A stretch of DNA of 64,000 bases. Origin: Nitrincola alkalisediminis. GTDB lineage: Bacteria > Pseudomonadota > Gammaproteobacteria > Pseudomonadales > Balneatricaceae. The stretch lies in the NCBI RefSeq assembly GCF_009821115.1, contig NZ_VYTY01000005.1, positions 186,001-250,000 on the forward strand, written 5' to 3'. The notes under the pieces were generated by a model that did no database searches, was not told the origin of the DNA, and worked only from the letters and a program-made list of their open reading frames with translations. Positions within the stretch are counted from its first letter, which is position 1, and each line of letters starts with the position of its first letter. The position numbers and the translations under genes are program-made. Below, piece after piece: positions 49,004 to 58,352 of this stretch.

Positions 49004-50015
49004 CTCCATAGATGACGCTCGCAAGCGCTCTATTTTGTTATTCGTTAGCTATATTACTGGCAGCGTTATGCTGGTGTATGGCATTTTGCATCTTTTTAAT
49101 CACAATCACCTGCTTCTGTTAATTTTATTTGGGTGTAGTGCGGTTTTTTATGGAAATGTGCTTTTTTATCATCTTACACGTCGTTTAAATGAGGCGTGTG
49201 AGTTTGAAAGTATTTTAGTCGGAACATTTGTGTTGGCTTTGGTGTATCAAGGCGGCCATGAAAACACAGCGCTGTATTGGGTATTTCCATTTCCTGCCAT
49301 TTTGTTTGGGTTGCTTGGGGTTCGCAAAGCCCTAGTCATGAACATAATCCTGCTCATACTGTTATCGGTCATGCTGTATGTGCCTGGATTTATCGAAGCA
49401 CAGTATGCAGATGCAGAGAAAAGTCGTTTTTTGGTGTCTCTATCGTTGGTCATCATCGTTAGCTTGATTAATGATTTCTTTAGAGAGCGTAGCCATATGG
49501 CGATGTCTCAAGTTCAGCAGAGTCGAGAAAAGCAGGCGAACACAGATGTTCTAACACGCTTGGTCAATCGTCGGTTTATTACCGTGAGTCTTCCAAAATA
49601 CCTTAATCAAAACCCCGAGAACTTTTTACCTCTAGCGGTCATCATGTGCGACCTCGATCATTTCAAAAAATTGAACGATAGCTATGGGCATGAGTGTGGT
49701 GACTTAGCGTTAAAGCATGTGGCTCAGTTGTTTTTGGATCATTTACGACAACAAGATATTGCCTGCCGCAGTGGGGGTGAAGAGTTTTTATTCTTATTGC
49801 CGTTATGTGGCGTGATGGATGCGCTGCACGTTGCTGAAAAAATCAGAGCCGCCTTAGTCGAGACAGAGTTTAGCTATCAAGGGCAGCCGATCCCTTTGAC
49901 GGCGAGTTTTGGTGTCAGTTTGTGTAAAGTGTCGAATGGCCTGGACGAGGCTATAAAGGTTGCAGATTTGAAAATGTATGAAGCGAAACAGGCAGGACGC
50001 AACTGTGTTCGTTAA
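48963..50015 (+). CDS. Membrane diguanylate cyclase (GGEEF)
   Basis: A 350-residue protein that makes c-di-GMP. The N-terminal half has about six hydrophobic helices (residues 25-175) without a known sensor domain. The C-terminal GGDEF domain (about 190-350) has LTRLVNRRFI, CDLDHFKKLNDSYGHECGD and an intact GGEEF active site. The product-inhibition site RQQD is five residues before it. The only in-frame start is TTG 48963, with AGGG 9 bases upstream, because a stop codon lies at 48945. That is unusual, and the leader ORF with a stronger Shine-Dalgarno suggests coupled or frameshifted initiation. 50016-50216 holds no gene. Confidence 0.9.
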   Translation: MRKEFEVESHKLANSIDDARKRSILLFVSYITGSVMLVYGILHLFNHNHLLLLILFGCSAVFYGNVLFYHLTRRLNEACEFESILVGTFVLALVYQGGHENTALYWVFPFPAILFGLLGVRKALVMNIILLILLSVMLYVPGFIEAQYADAEKSRFLVSLSLVIIVSLINDFFRERSHMAMSQVQQSREKQANTDVLTRLVNRRFITVSLPKYLNQNPENFLPLAVIMCDLDHFKKLNDSYGHECGDLALKHVAQLFLDHLRQQDIACRSGGEEFLFLLPLCGVMDALHVAEKIRAALVETEFSYQGQPIPLTASFGVSLCKVSNGLDEAIKVADLKMYEAKQAGRNCVR

Positions 50016-50216
50016 TCTCAGAAGTGTATAGGCAATCTGAGTTATGGTGTGATGTATATGGCAGCAAAAACTCAGTTAAATTGAGACGGTCTTATCCAGA
50101 ATGCTATCTTGGTTCGGATTTATAAACGATCAGAGTATTTTTTCTAAAGAAGAGTTTCTAGGAGATGTAAAGCGGTTGGTTAGGGTTTGCACCATCTTCA
50201 ACACTCTGTTTGAAAA

Positions 50217-50292
50217 TGGTGCCCGGAGGCGGAATCGAACCACCGACACGAGGATTTTCAATCCTCTGCTCTACCGACTGAGCTATCCGGGC
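50217..50292 (-). tRNA. tRNA-Phe (anticodon GAA)
   Basis: 76 nt with encoded CCA. On the minus strand the acceptor arms GCCCGGA and TCCGGGC pair. The D-arm holds GCTCAGTCGGTAGAGC, the anticodon stem-loop GAGGATTGAAAATCCTC gives GAA, and the T-loop is GGTTCGATTCC. Confidence 0.98.
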
Positions 50293-50306
50293 TAACCGAG
50301 GCGCGT

Positions 50307-50335
50307 ATTAAATAAAATTTGACGGCCTCCGTCAA
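50307..50335 (-). promoter_or_regulatory. tRNA-Phe promoter overlapping a terminator-like hairpin
   Basis: On the minus strand, TTGACG (50335-50330), 17 bp and TTTAAT (50312-50307) form a good sigma-70 promoter 15 bp before tRNA-Phe. The same DNA carries the perfect inverted repeat TTGACGG-AGG-CCGTCAA (50335-50319) followed by ATTTTATTT, which looks like an intrinsic terminator for aguA. The -35 is one arm of that hairpin. On the plus strand the hairpin is followed by a T-run at 50340-50346. Confidence 0.65.
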
Positions 50336-50394
50336 CACCTTTTTTTAAAAAAGATGAAAAAAATGTAAAAAAAGTGATTTATAGGCAAAATTGG

Positions 50395-51501
50395 TTATTT
50401 TTTAATCGGTTGCTGTTGGGTCAAGCAATGGATATTCCCCCCACCCAGCAATAATTCCCGGCCAGGAATTTGAACAATTTTATGTTCAGGGCAGAGTTTG
50501 CTGAGTAGATCGGCTGCAATCTTATCCATTGGGTCGTCAAACGCAGGCATAACGATACCACCATTGCAGAATAAAAAATTGACGTAACTGGCGGCTAAAC
50601 GATTTCCCCCTTGCCGAGGCTGAGAGCCCGCTTGAACCATCACACCTGCCGCTTCTTCATCGGTCATGTACAGAGGTCCGGGCACGGGGATCTTATGAAT
50701 CTTCAGTGCTCGGCCCTTTGCGTCTGTTTGCTGACTTAGATACTCAAATGCGGCCATAGAGGCGGCGTATTGAGGGTCTTGTTGATCGTCTGTCCACGCG
50801 AGGAGCACTTCTGCGGGTGCAATAAAGCAGGCCATATTATCGACGTGTTCATCGGTTTCATCTTCAACAATCCCTTTCGGAATCCAAAGCACTTTTTCGA
50901 TGCCAAGATACTCACGTAACTTGTCTTCTATGTCGCTGCGGCTGAGGTGAGGGTTACGATTGGGGTTCAGTAAGCAGGTCTCTGTGGTTAACAGGGTACC
51001 TTCACCGTCGACATGAATGGCACCACCCTCCAAAATGAAATCCGCACGATAACGCGCTAGTTTTTCGATTTGCAGGATTTTTTGGGCAACCTGATCATCT
51101 AGTGCCCATGAGTCGTAAAGCCCGCCATTCAGTCCTCCCCAAGCGTTAAAGATCCAGTCTACGCCTCTGACCTCGCCAGCGGAGTTACGAATAAACGTAG
51201 GACCAGTGTCCCTAACCCATGCATCGTCACTGGAGAGTTCGATGATTCGAACATTGGTTTCATTCTCGAACAGTGAGTAGACGTGTTCGTAAGACTTGGC
51301 GCTGACACCTAAAGAGACAGGCTCAAACTCTGCGATACTTTTCACCAGCGTGACGAATGCGGTTTGTGCAGGTTGAGCCTGCTCGCGCCAATTATCGGGT
51401 CTTTCCGGCCAGATGAGCCAGGTCTGCTCGTGAGGTGTCCATTCCGCTGGCATACAGAAACCATCTTGCTTGGGTGTCTTTAACAAAGTGAGGGTACCCA
51501 T
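50395..51501 (-). CDS. aguA: Agmatine deiminase
   Basis: AguA converts agmatine to N-carbamoylputrescine and ammonia. It has 368 residues of the guanidine-modifying fold. Visible are [66 protein letters not shown] and the catalytic Cys in [16 protein letters not shown]. The ATG at 51501 overlaps the aguB stop (TGATG). It is the last gene of puuB-aguB-aguA. Its product is the AguB substrate. Confidence 0.97.
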   Translation of the reverse strand: MGTLTLLKTPKQDGFCMPAEWTPHEQTWLIWPERPDNWREQAQPAQTAFVTLVKSIAEFEPVSLGVSAKSYEHVYSLFENETNVRIIELSSDDAWVRDTGPTFIRNSAGEVRGVDWIFNAWGGLNGGLYDSWALDDQVAQKILQIEKLARYRADFILEGGAIHVDGEGTLLTTETCLLNPNRNPHLSRSDIEDKLREYLGIEKVLWIPKGIVEDETDEHVDNMACFIAPAEVLLAWTDDQQDPQYAASMAAFEYLSQQTDAKGRALKIHKIPVPGPLYMTDEEAAGVMVQAGSQPRQGGNRLAASYVNFLFCNGGIVMPAFDDPMDKIAADLLSKLCPEHKIVQIPGRELLLGGGNIHCLTQQQPIKK

Positions 51502-52373
51502 CAACGTGTGACTCCATCTTTGGTCAGAATTGGTGAAAATAAATCTATCCGTCTATCACGGAAAATACCCCAAGAGTGACGTTTATGTGCGATCGCATCG
51601 AGATCAAATGTATGGGTGATAATACCTGTTTCCGTCCGATCCAGTTCAGCGACTTTGGCGCCCGTTTCATCGGCAATAAACGATGAGCCATAGAAGGTAA
51701 TCGCTGAATCACCCTCTGTCTCACGGCCAACGCGGTTGCTGGCGATGAGCGGTGTTAGGTTGGCACCAGCATGGCCACATTGCACACGTTGCCAATGATC
51801 GCGTGAATCCAAACCGCTGTCTTGGGGTTCGCTTCCGATGGCCGTCGGATACAAGAGCAATTCGGCACCCATTAATGCCATGGCACGTGCACATTCGGGG
51901 TACCATTGATCCCAGCAAATACCCACGCCGATGGTGGCATAGGCGGTCTTCCATACTTTGAAGCCAGTGTCACCTGGAGTGAAGTAGAATTTCTCTGAAT
52001 AGCCCGGTCCATCAGGTATGTGGCTTTTTCGATATAGGCCTAAGTTGCGTCCATCGGCATCAATGATCGCAATGCTATTGTAAAAAGCATTATTGTGGCG
52101 CTCGTAAAAACTGACAGGTAACACCACCTTCAGCTCTGCGGCTAAGGCTTGAAAGTGTTTGACGGCAGGGTTGTCCTCTACTGGCGTGGCAAAGGTTAAA
52201 TAGTCATAGCGCTGTTTTTGACAAAAATAACAGCGTTCAAACAGTTCTTGCAGCAAAATGATCTGCGCCCCTTTGGCATGCGCGGCACGAACCAGTTGCT
52301 CAGCTTGATTGATGTTGTCTTGTACGTGCCAATCACAACCCATTTGTGTGGCAGCAACGGTCACATTTCGCAT
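51501..52373 (-). CDS. aguB: N-carbamoylputrescine amidase
   Basis: AguB, a nitrilase-superfamily enzyme, hydrolyses N-carbamoylputrescine to putrescine, CO2 and ammonia. The catalytic triad is visible: Glu in [11 protein letters not shown], Lys in [13 protein letters not shown] and Cys in [23 protein letters not shown]. It has 290 residues. AGAGGG precedes the ATG. It lies between puuB and aguA, so agmatine breakdown feeds the neighbouring putrescine pathway. Confidence 0.97.
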   Translation of the reverse strand: MRNVTVAATQMGCDWHVQDNINQAEQLVRAAHAKGAQIILLQELFERCYFCQKQRYDYLTFATPVEDNPAVKHFQALAAELKVVLPVSFYERHNNAFYNSIAIIDADGRNLGLYRKSHIPDGPGYSEKFYFTPGDTGFKVWKTAYATIGVGICWDQWYPECARAMALMGAELLLYPTAIGSEPQDSGLDSRDHWQRVQCGHAGANLTPLIASNRVGRETEGDSAITFYGSSFIADETGAKVAELDRTETGIITHTFDLDAIAHKRHSWGIFRDRRIDLFSPILTKDGVTR

Positions 52374-52388
52374 GTTCGTTTCCCTCTC

Positions 52389-53672
52389 TTAAATGCCCAG
52401 TTTGTCTCGTAAAGTATAGTAAGCTGCGCCCATCGCCGTAAAAGGAATACGGAAAGAGCGTCCCCCTGGGAATGGATAGTGTGGCAGGCTGGCAAAGGCA
52501 TCGAAACGTTCAGCTTGGCCTTGAATCGCCATTGCCAAGGCTTTGCCCGCGACGTGAGTGAAGGTGACGCCATGACCGGAACAGCCTTGGGAGTAATAGA
52601 TATTATGACCAATACGCCCCATTTGTGGCAGTCTAGACAGAGTGAGTAAGAAATTGCCTGTCCAGGTATACTCAATTTTCACATTGGCCAGTTGTGGAAA
52701 GGTTTTTAGCATTTTTGGACGAATAATATTTTCAATGTCTGCAGGGTCTCGTGCGCCATAAATGACCCCGCCGCCATATAGCATGCGTTTATCACCAGAC
52801 AGACGGAAATAATCCAGTAGATAATTGCAATCTTCGATACAGTGGTCTTTCGGAATTAAGCTCTGTGCCAGAGCTTCATCAAGGGGCTCTGTTGCGATGA
52901 CTTGTGTTCCACAGGGCATGGACTTAGCCGCTAATTGCGGTAAGAGATTGCCAAGATAGGCATTGCCCGCGATCACCACAAATTTAGCTTTGACAATGCC
53001 TTTTGCAGTAAGGACTTCCGCGGTCTCACCTTGATTGAACGAGGTAACAATCGAGTGTTCAAAGATCTTGCCACCTAACTGTTCAAAGGCGGCGGCTTCG
53101 CCCAAGGCAAGATTTAAGGGATGAATGTGGCCACCGGTGTGATCAAGCGCACCGCCAACATAACGATCGGTATTGACGACCTCTTTGATTTGTTGAGTAT
53201 CGAGTAACTCGAGTTGATCGTAGCCAAAGCGTCGCCAGAGTTGTTGTTGGCTTTCTAAGTGTTTGAGTTGCTTAGCCGTAATGGCCGCAAACACTCCACC
53301 GTCTTTTAAATCACATTGGATGTCGTAGGCCTTCACTCGCTGGCGGATAATCTGTGCGCCTTCAAATGCCATTTCCGCGAGGTGTTTAAGGTGCGGCGCC
53401 GAGGTTTGTTTCTCAATAGAGTCGAGGTCACGGCTATAGCTGTTGACGATTTGACCGCCATTGCGTCCAGAAGCACCAAAACCAACCGTCATGGCTTCCA
53501 ATACAATGACGTTAAATCCCGCTTCCGCTAGAAAAAGTGCTGTGGATAACCCAGTGTAGCCGCCACCAACGATACAGACGTCTGTTTCGTGTAGGCCTTC
53601 AAGCGCTGGGCGTTCTGGAGCAGGGTTTGCAGATGCCGCATAATAGGATTGTGCAGGTACAAACTGAGTCAT
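52389..53672 (-). CDS. puuB: FAD-dependent oxidoreductase, gamma-glutamylputrescine oxidase type (copy 1)
   Basis: A 427-residue DAO-family flavoprotein with the N-terminal ADP-binding motif VCIVGGGYTGLSTALFLAEAGFNVIVLE. The family marks GFGASGRNGGQIVNSY and the C-terminal GCSGHGVTFTHVAGKALA are present. PuuB oxidises gamma-glutamylputrescine to gamma-glutamyl-aminobutyraldehyde with H2O2 release. The neighbourhood supports this assignment, but the exact substrate (putrescine, spermidine or diaminopropane derivatives) is open. First gene of puuB-aguB-aguA, divergent from puuC. Confidence 0.9.
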   Translation of the reverse strand: MTQFVPAQSYYAASANPAPERPALEGLHETDVCIVGGGYTGLSTALFLAEAGFNVIVLEAMTVGFGASGRNGGQIVNSYSRDLDSIEKQTSAPHLKHLAEMAFEGAQIIRQRVKAYDIQCDLKDGGVFAAITAKQLKHLESQQQLWRRFGYDQLELLDTQQIKEVVNTDRYVGGALDHTGGHIHPLNLALGEAAAFEQLGGKIFEHSIVTSFNQGETAEVLTAKGIVKAKFVVIAGNAYLGNLLPQLAAKSMPCGTQVIATEPLDEALAQSLIPKDHCIEDCNYLLDYFRLSGDKRMLYGGGVIYGARDPADIENIIRPKMLKTFPQLANVKIEYTWTGNFLLTLSRLPQMGRIGHNIYYSQGCSGHGVTFTHVAGKALAMAIQGQAERFDAFASLPHYPFPGGRSFRIPFTAMGAAYYTLRDKLGI

Positions 53673-53797
53673 AGCTTTCTCACTTTGATAAACGTATTCT
53701 TAAGTCTATGTCAGAGAAATCAAACAAGAAAGCCGAATTTTTTATCCTTTCTTGCTTTGGTGATCCGAATCAACGATTGAGGATAATTGAGGTACCT

Positions 53798-55297
53798 ATG
53801 TCAACTCCTGAAACGCGTGAACAATGGCAAGAAATGGCACTGACACTCACGATTCAAGGCCAGGCATTTATTCAAGGCCGCTATCAGCCTGCGGTGAGTG
53901 GTAAGACATTTGACTGTTTTAGTCCTATAGATGGGCGTTTACTCGCTCAAGTCGCTAGCTGCGATCAAGATGATGCGGATTTGGCGGTGAGTGTGGCTCG
54001 TCAGGCCTTTGAGTCAGGTGTTTGGAGTCGGATGGCGCCGGCTAAACGCAAGCAAGTGTTGCTTAAATTTGTCGAGCTGGTGCTTGAACATCGCAATGAG
54101 CTGGCGCTTTTGGAAACCTTGGATATGGGTAAGCCAATTAACCATGCACTGCGAGGCGATATCCCAGCGACGGCGCGTGCAATTAGCTGGACAGCTGAGG
54201 CCATCGACAAGGTGTATGACGAGCTAGCACCCACCGCCCACAATCAAATTGGTATGATTACCCGGGAGCCGATAGGGGTTGTTGCGGCGATCGTGCCCTG
54301 GAACTTCCCATTAATTATGGCTGCGTGGAAACTCGCACCCGCCTTGGCAACGGGCAATTCCGTTATATTAAAGCCTTCAGAAAAATCCCCCTTAAGCGCC
54401 CTACGTTTGGCCGCTTTGGCCACTGAAGCAGGGATTCCTGAAGGGGTCTTCAATGTTTTGCCAGGTTATGGTCACACTGTGGGTAAGGCGTTGGCGCTGC
54501 ACATGGATGTGGATTGTTTAGTCTTTACTGGCTCAACAGGTGTTGCAAAGCAATTGATGGTTTATGCCGGTCAATCAAACATGAAACGCGTATGGTTAGA
54601 GGCTGGCGGTAAAAGTCCAAATATTGTTTTTGCCGATGCTCCTGATTTAGATAAGGCGGCAGCTGAAGCGGCGTCCGCGATCGCCTATAACCAAGGTGAG
54701 GTTTGCACAGCGGGCTCGCGTCTATTGGTTGAGGCCAGTATTAAAGATGAGTTTGTCAGCCGAGTTATCGCTGCGTTAAAGCGCTGGCAGCCAGGTCACC
54801 CGCTTGATCCGCAAACCCGTTGTGGTGCCATCGTGGATCAAGATCAGTTACAGCGTATATTGTCCTACATTGACTCTGGGCAGCAAGAGGGGGCGACGCT
54901 TGCTCAAGGTGGCAAGCAGGTGCTGCCAGAAACCGGTGGATTTTATGTAGAACCCACGGTGTTTGATAATGTCCACAATGAGATGAAAATCGCTGCTGAA
55001 GAAATATTTGGTCCTGTGTTATCTGTCATTAGCTTTAATACCCCGGAAGAAGCGGTACGCATTGCCAATGATACGATTTTTGGGCTTGCGGCTGCCGTAT
55101 GGACATCCGATATTAATAAAGCGCACAAAACGGCTAAAGCTCTTCGGGCGGGCAGTGTCTGGATCAATCACTATGACGGTGGTGACATGACAGCGCCCTT
55201 TGGTGGTTTTAAGCAATCCGGTAATGGCCGGGATAAATCCTTACATGCCTTTGATAAGTACACGGAGTTAAAAGCGACGTGGATTGAGCTGGCGTAA
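53798..55297 (+). CDS. puuC: Gamma-glutamyl-gamma-aminobutyraldehyde dehydrogenase family
   Basis: A 499-residue NAD(P)-dependent aldehyde dehydrogenase. Visible motifs are VPWNFPLIMAAWKLAPALATGN, the catalytic Glu in LEAGGKSPNIVF and the catalytic Cys in NQGEVCTAGSR. APFGGFKQSGNGRDKSLHAFDKYTELK is typical of PuuC/KauB. The start is ATG 53798 with GAGG upstream; a longer 5' extension to 53708 reads through promoter-like DNA. It oxidises aminoaldehydes made by the neighbouring PuuB-type oxidases. Confidence 0.93.
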   Translation: MSTPETREQWQEMALTLTIQGQAFIQGRYQPAVSGKTFDCFSPIDGRLLAQVASCDQDDADLAVSVARQAFESGVWSRMAPAKRKQVLLKFVELVLEHRNELALLETLDMGKPINHALRGDIPATARAISWTAEAIDKVYDELAPTAHNQIGMITREPIGVVAAIVPWNFPLIMAAWKLAPALATGNSVILKPSEKSPLSALRLAALATEAGIPEGVFNVLPGYGHTVGKALALHMDVDCLVFTGSTGVAKQLMVYAGQSNMKRVWLEAGGKSPNIVFADAPDLDKAAAEAASAIAYNQGEVCTAGSRLLVEASIKDEFVSRVIAALKRWQPGHPLDPQTRCGAIVDQDQLQRILSYIDSGQQEGATLAQGGKQVLPETGGFYVEPTVFDNVHNEMKIAAEEIFGPVLSVISFNTPEEAVRIANDTIFGLAAAVWTSDINKAHKTAKALRAGSVWINHYDGGDMTAPFGGFKQSGNGRDKSLHAFDKYTELKATWIELA

Positions 55298-55315
55298 ACG
55301 CACGAGCAACGATTA

Positions 55316-55333
55316 GGGGCTCATCTGAGCCCC
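55316..55333. terminator. Hairpin between convergent puuC and second puuB (weak U-tract)
   Basis: GGGGCTCA and TGAGCCCC pair perfectly over 8 bp with a 2-base gap (loop likely 6 bases). It sits midway between two convergent stops. Only a scattered T-rich stretch follows on the plus side. Confidence 0.5.
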
Positions 55334-55345
55334 ACCTCATTGGTT

Positions 55346-56641
55346 TTAAAAGGCATCTTTCAATTTATGCCAGAGCATGCCAGCGGCCAGTAAGGGGGCT
55401 CTCAGTCGGCGCCCACCGGGAAACGTCATATGCGGCACCTTCGCAAACCAATCAAAACGCTCGCTTTGTCCTGATATTTTCTCCGCTAAAAGTTTTGCGG
55501 CTAGATGTGTCGCATTGACACCGTGGCCCGCGTAGGCTTGTGCATAAAAAATCGACGGGCAGTCGGGCAGTTGGCCGATTTGCGGCAGACGGTTCGCTCC
55601 AATACCGATCATCCCTCCCCATTGGTAAGCAATTGTGAGTGGCTCAAGCTGAGGAAATACGCGTTGGATATTGGGCTTGAGGGCTTCAGCAATATTTTTT
55701 GGATCCTTACCCGTATAGGTACAGAGTCCACCAAAAATGAGGCGGTGATCGGCACTGATGCGATAGTAGTCCAAGGCTGTGCGCATATCGGCGACAGCTC
55801 GGCGCTTGGGCATCAGGGATTCGCATAAGGCGGGATCAAGCGGCTCAGTTGCGATTAAATAACTTCCTGCGGGCAGTATTTTGCCGCCAAGCCAGTGATC
55901 AAGCTCTGGGTTGAGGTAGGCGTTCGCACCTAATATGAGTTGATCGCAGATGACAACGCCCTCACGGGTCATAACGCGAGGACGATCACCCTTTTCAATT
56001 CGCAGGACTTCGGATTGCTCATATATCTGCACACCCAGCTGATCTGCAATGACGGCTTCACCCAGCAGTAAATTGAGTGGGTGCAGATGTCCGCTGCCTT
56101 CATCAAGCAGTGCGCCCGTGTAAAAGGAAGAGTTAACGACTTCGCGTTTGAGTTCGTGAACATCAAGGCGCTTGATAGAATGAGGGTAGCCGAGTTGCGT
56201 TAACTCCTCTAGTTCATTATCAAGATCCGCTAAATGTCGATGATGGGTGGCTAGATCGGCATAGCCTAGGTGTAAATCACACTCAATTTGGTACTGGCTA
56301 ATCCGGTTTTTGACAATTTCCAGAGCCTCGAACCCCATTTTTTTTAGGGCTAAGACGCCCTCTTGTCCAATACAGTTGGTGAACTGGTCAAGAGAATGGC
56401 CGATGCCACGAATCAGTTCACCGCCATTACGACCAGACGCTCCCCAACCTAGGCGGTTGGCCTCTAGCAATATGACCTTAAAGCCACGTTCAGCTAACTC
56501 GATTGCTGTATTGATCCCCGTATAACCGCCACCCATAACGCAAATTTGGGTGTCGTGGTGACCTTCAAGCTTCGGCCAAGTTTGATGATGTTTGCGAGAC
56601 GCGGCGTACCATGAGGCGGTGTGTTCTTGAAAGTTGGACAT
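55346..56641 (-). CDS. puuB: FAD-dependent oxidoreductase, gamma-glutamylputrescine oxidase type (copy 2)
   Basis: A 431-residue DAO-family flavoprotein and a clear paralogue of the 52389-53672 product: ICVMGGGYTGINTAIELAERGFKVILLEANRLGWGASGRNGGELIRG, and near the end YAQAYAGHGVNATHLAAKLLAEKISGQSERFDWFAKVPHMTFPGGR. The start is ATG 56641 with GGGAAG upstream. It follows puuA on the same strand with a 63-bp gap. It may prefer a different gamma-glutamyl polyamine from copy 1; sequence alone does not tell which. Confidence 0.9.
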   Translation of the reverse strand: MSNFQEHTASWYAASRKHHQTWPKLEGHHDTQICVMGGGYTGINTAIELAERGFKVILLEANRLGWGASGRNGGELIRGIGHSLDQFTNCIGQEGVLALKKMGFEALEIVKNRISQYQIECDLHLGYADLATHHRHLADLDNELEELTQLGYPHSIKRLDVHELKREVVNSSFYTGALLDEGSGHLHPLNLLLGEAVIADQLGVQIYEQSEVLRIEKGDRPRVMTREGVVICDQLILGANAYLNPELDHWLGGKILPAGSYLIATEPLDPALCESLMPKRRAVADMRTALDYYRISADHRLIFGGLCTYTGKDPKNIAEALKPNIQRVFPQLEPLTIAYQWGGMIGIGANRLPQIGQLPDCPSIFYAQAYAGHGVNATHLAAKLLAEKISGQSERFDWFAKVPHMTFPGGRRLRAPLLAAGMLWHKLKDAF

Positions 56642-56704
56642 AAAACTTCCCAAGATTATCAGGTTTAAGCCCAAGTGTACCTGAGCTTAAACCCTTTTTG
56701 CGGA

Positions 56705-58069
56705 TTAAACTGTGTGTAAATACCAAAGGTATTCGAGATCAGAGATGGTGTGTTCGAACTCGGTGAGTTCATTTTCTTTGCAGGCAACAAAGATTTGCAT
56801 GAACTTATAGCCAAGATACTCAAGCATAACCGGAGAGTCTTCAAACTCACGCAACGCATCACGTAGATTGTTGACCAAGGAAGGCTCATGTTGTTCATGC
56901 GCATTGCCAACGGTCATAGGCGGTGGCTCGATTTTATGGGTAATGCCAAAATGTATCCCAGATAAAACAGCGGCCATCAGCAAGTAGGGATTGGCATCAG
57001 CTCCTGCGATTCGGTGCTCGATACGCAATGCCTCTGGATCGCCTCCTGGCAAGCGTAATGCAGCTGTCCGGTTATCCACGCCCCAAGTCGGTGCGCTGGC
57101 CACGTAATATTCCGGGCTGAAGCGACGATACGAATTGATATTTGGGCAGAGAACAGCCATGGCATCATTCATGGTTGCCAGTAGGCCACCAATCGCCCAG
57201 CGCAACATATCATTGGGTTGTTCAGGGTCACCGGCGAAAATATTTTTTCCATCCTTATCAACCAAGCTGACATGCACATGCATGCCACTGCCGGATTGGT
57301 CATGATATGGCTTGGCCATGAAGGTGGTGTCCATTTCATGGTCGTAGGCCATGTTCTTTACTAAGCGCTTCAGCAGTGTTGCGTGATCGCACGCTTTAAC
57401 GGGATCATCGACGTGATGCAGATTGACTTCGAATTGCCCTGGAGCGGATTCGGCGACAAGTGCATCAGCCGGAATGGATTGTTCATGTGCGGCATCTAAG
57501 ACATCGGCGAGAAAGTCAGCATACTCATCTAAATCATCAATTGAATAGACTTGCACACTGGCAGGACGCTTACCGGATGTGGGTGATTTCGGGGGCTGTG
57601 GTCGGCCTGACAGGTTTTCCTGATCAATTAAGTAGAACTCTAATTCGAAGGCGGTGACAGGCGTCAGCTCTAACTCCTCAAAGCGCTTAACCACGCGTTG
57701 CAGAACCACGCGTGGGTCGGCAAAGAAGGGTGTCTGCCTATCCAGCTCATACATGGTCATTAACAGCTGCGCGGTTGGGCGCTTCTGCCAAGGTTCCATG
57801 CTGAGCGTGTCTGGAATGGGTAAGCAAATACGGTCAGCCTCCCCTATTTCCAGTCCTAAGCCGGTTTCTTCTACGGTGGTGCCTTGAATGTTGAGTGCGA
57901 AAATTGAGGCAGGCAGTGCGACGCCTTTCTCGAATACTTTTTCAATAGCACTGGGATCAACGCGTTTGCCACGAACAATGCCGTTCATATCGGCAATCAG
58001 CAAATCGACAAATTGAAGTTCAGGATGCGCCTGCACAAAGGTTTTGGCGTTTTCTAAATCTGAGCCCAT
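56705..58069 (-). CDS. puuA: Glutamine synthetase family gamma-glutamylpolyamine synthetase (copy 1)
   Basis: A glutamine synthetase-fold ligase of about 454 residues that joins glutamate to a polyamine at the expense of ATP. It has VDLLIADMNGIVRGKRV, PVTAFELEFYL, the nucleotide/metal region FMAKPYHDQSGSGMHVHVSL and TAALRLPGGDPEALRIEHRIAGADANPYL. It resembles Pseudomonas SpuI/PuuA. The start is most likely ATG 58069 (MGSDLENAKTF), with AGG upstream; ATG 58132 adds residues without a Shine-Dalgarno. Divergent from puuD across a region with repeated CTTGC half-sites. Confidence 0.92.
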   Translation of the reverse strand: MGSDLENAKTFVQAHPELQFVDLLIADMNGIVRGKRVDPSAIEKVFEKGVALPASIFALNIQGTTVEETGLGLEIGEADRICLPIPDTLSMEPWQKRPTAQLLMTMYELDRQTPFFADPRVVLQRVVKRFEELELTPVTAFELEFYLIDQENLSGRPQPPKSPTSGKRPASVQVYSIDDLDEYADFLADVLDAAHEQSIPADALVAESAPGQFEVNLHHVDDPVKACDHATLLKRLVKNMAYDHEMDTTFMAKPYHDQSGSGMHVHVSLVDKDGKNIFAGDPEQPNDMLRWAIGGLLATMNDAMAVLCPNINSYRRFSPEYYVASAPTWGVDNRTAALRLPGGDPEALRIEHRIAGADANPYLLMAAVLSGIHFGITHKIEPPPMTVGNAHEQHEPSLVNNLRDALREFEDSPVMLEYLGYKFMQIFVACKENELTEFEHTISDLEYLWYLHTV

Positions 58070-58206
58070 AAGGGTAACCTTTTTTGCTGTTGTTTTTTCT
58101 CTGGTATGAATGGATGACCTAACAGAGTTCATATGGAGTAAATTCTATAATGAGACATCTGTCAATAAGTCGTTGAAATGCCCGCTTTTAGGGCTTGCGT
58201 ACTTTT

Positions 58207-58242
58207 CTTGCCCCTTGTTAAGGCAAGTGTTAAAAAACTTGC
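58207..58242. promoter_or_regulatory. Candidate operator in the divergent polyamine promoter
   Basis: Three alternating half-sites occur in 36 bp: CTTGCC (58207-58212), GGCAAGT (58222-58228) and ACTTGC (58237-58242). The first two form one inverted repeat, and the last two form another (GCAAGT-N8-ACTTGC). They lie between divergent puuA and puuD, where a polyamine-responsive regulator should act. No regulator gene is in the window. The rest of the gap (58070-58352) shows no gene. Confidence 0.4.
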
Positions 58243-58352
58243 GTATAACCTGCCTAAAGGCTTGATAAGCGCTCACAGGAACGTTAAAACGTAAGATAAT
58301 TAGGTAAGTCATTTATGATGTGTCATATAGCTGAAAAGTCAGGTTGTTTAAA

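Noticed and set aside
50101-50295. A 64-codon open frame on the plus strand before aguA
   Set aside because: Its second half is the antisense of tRNA-Phe and it has no Shine-Dalgarno; not a gene.
32476-53548. Perfect DnaA-box-like 9-mers (TTATCCACA or complement) at about 32476, 36107, 38393 and 53540
   Set aside because: They are single, inside coding genes and far apart; no cluster that would suggest an origin or titration site.
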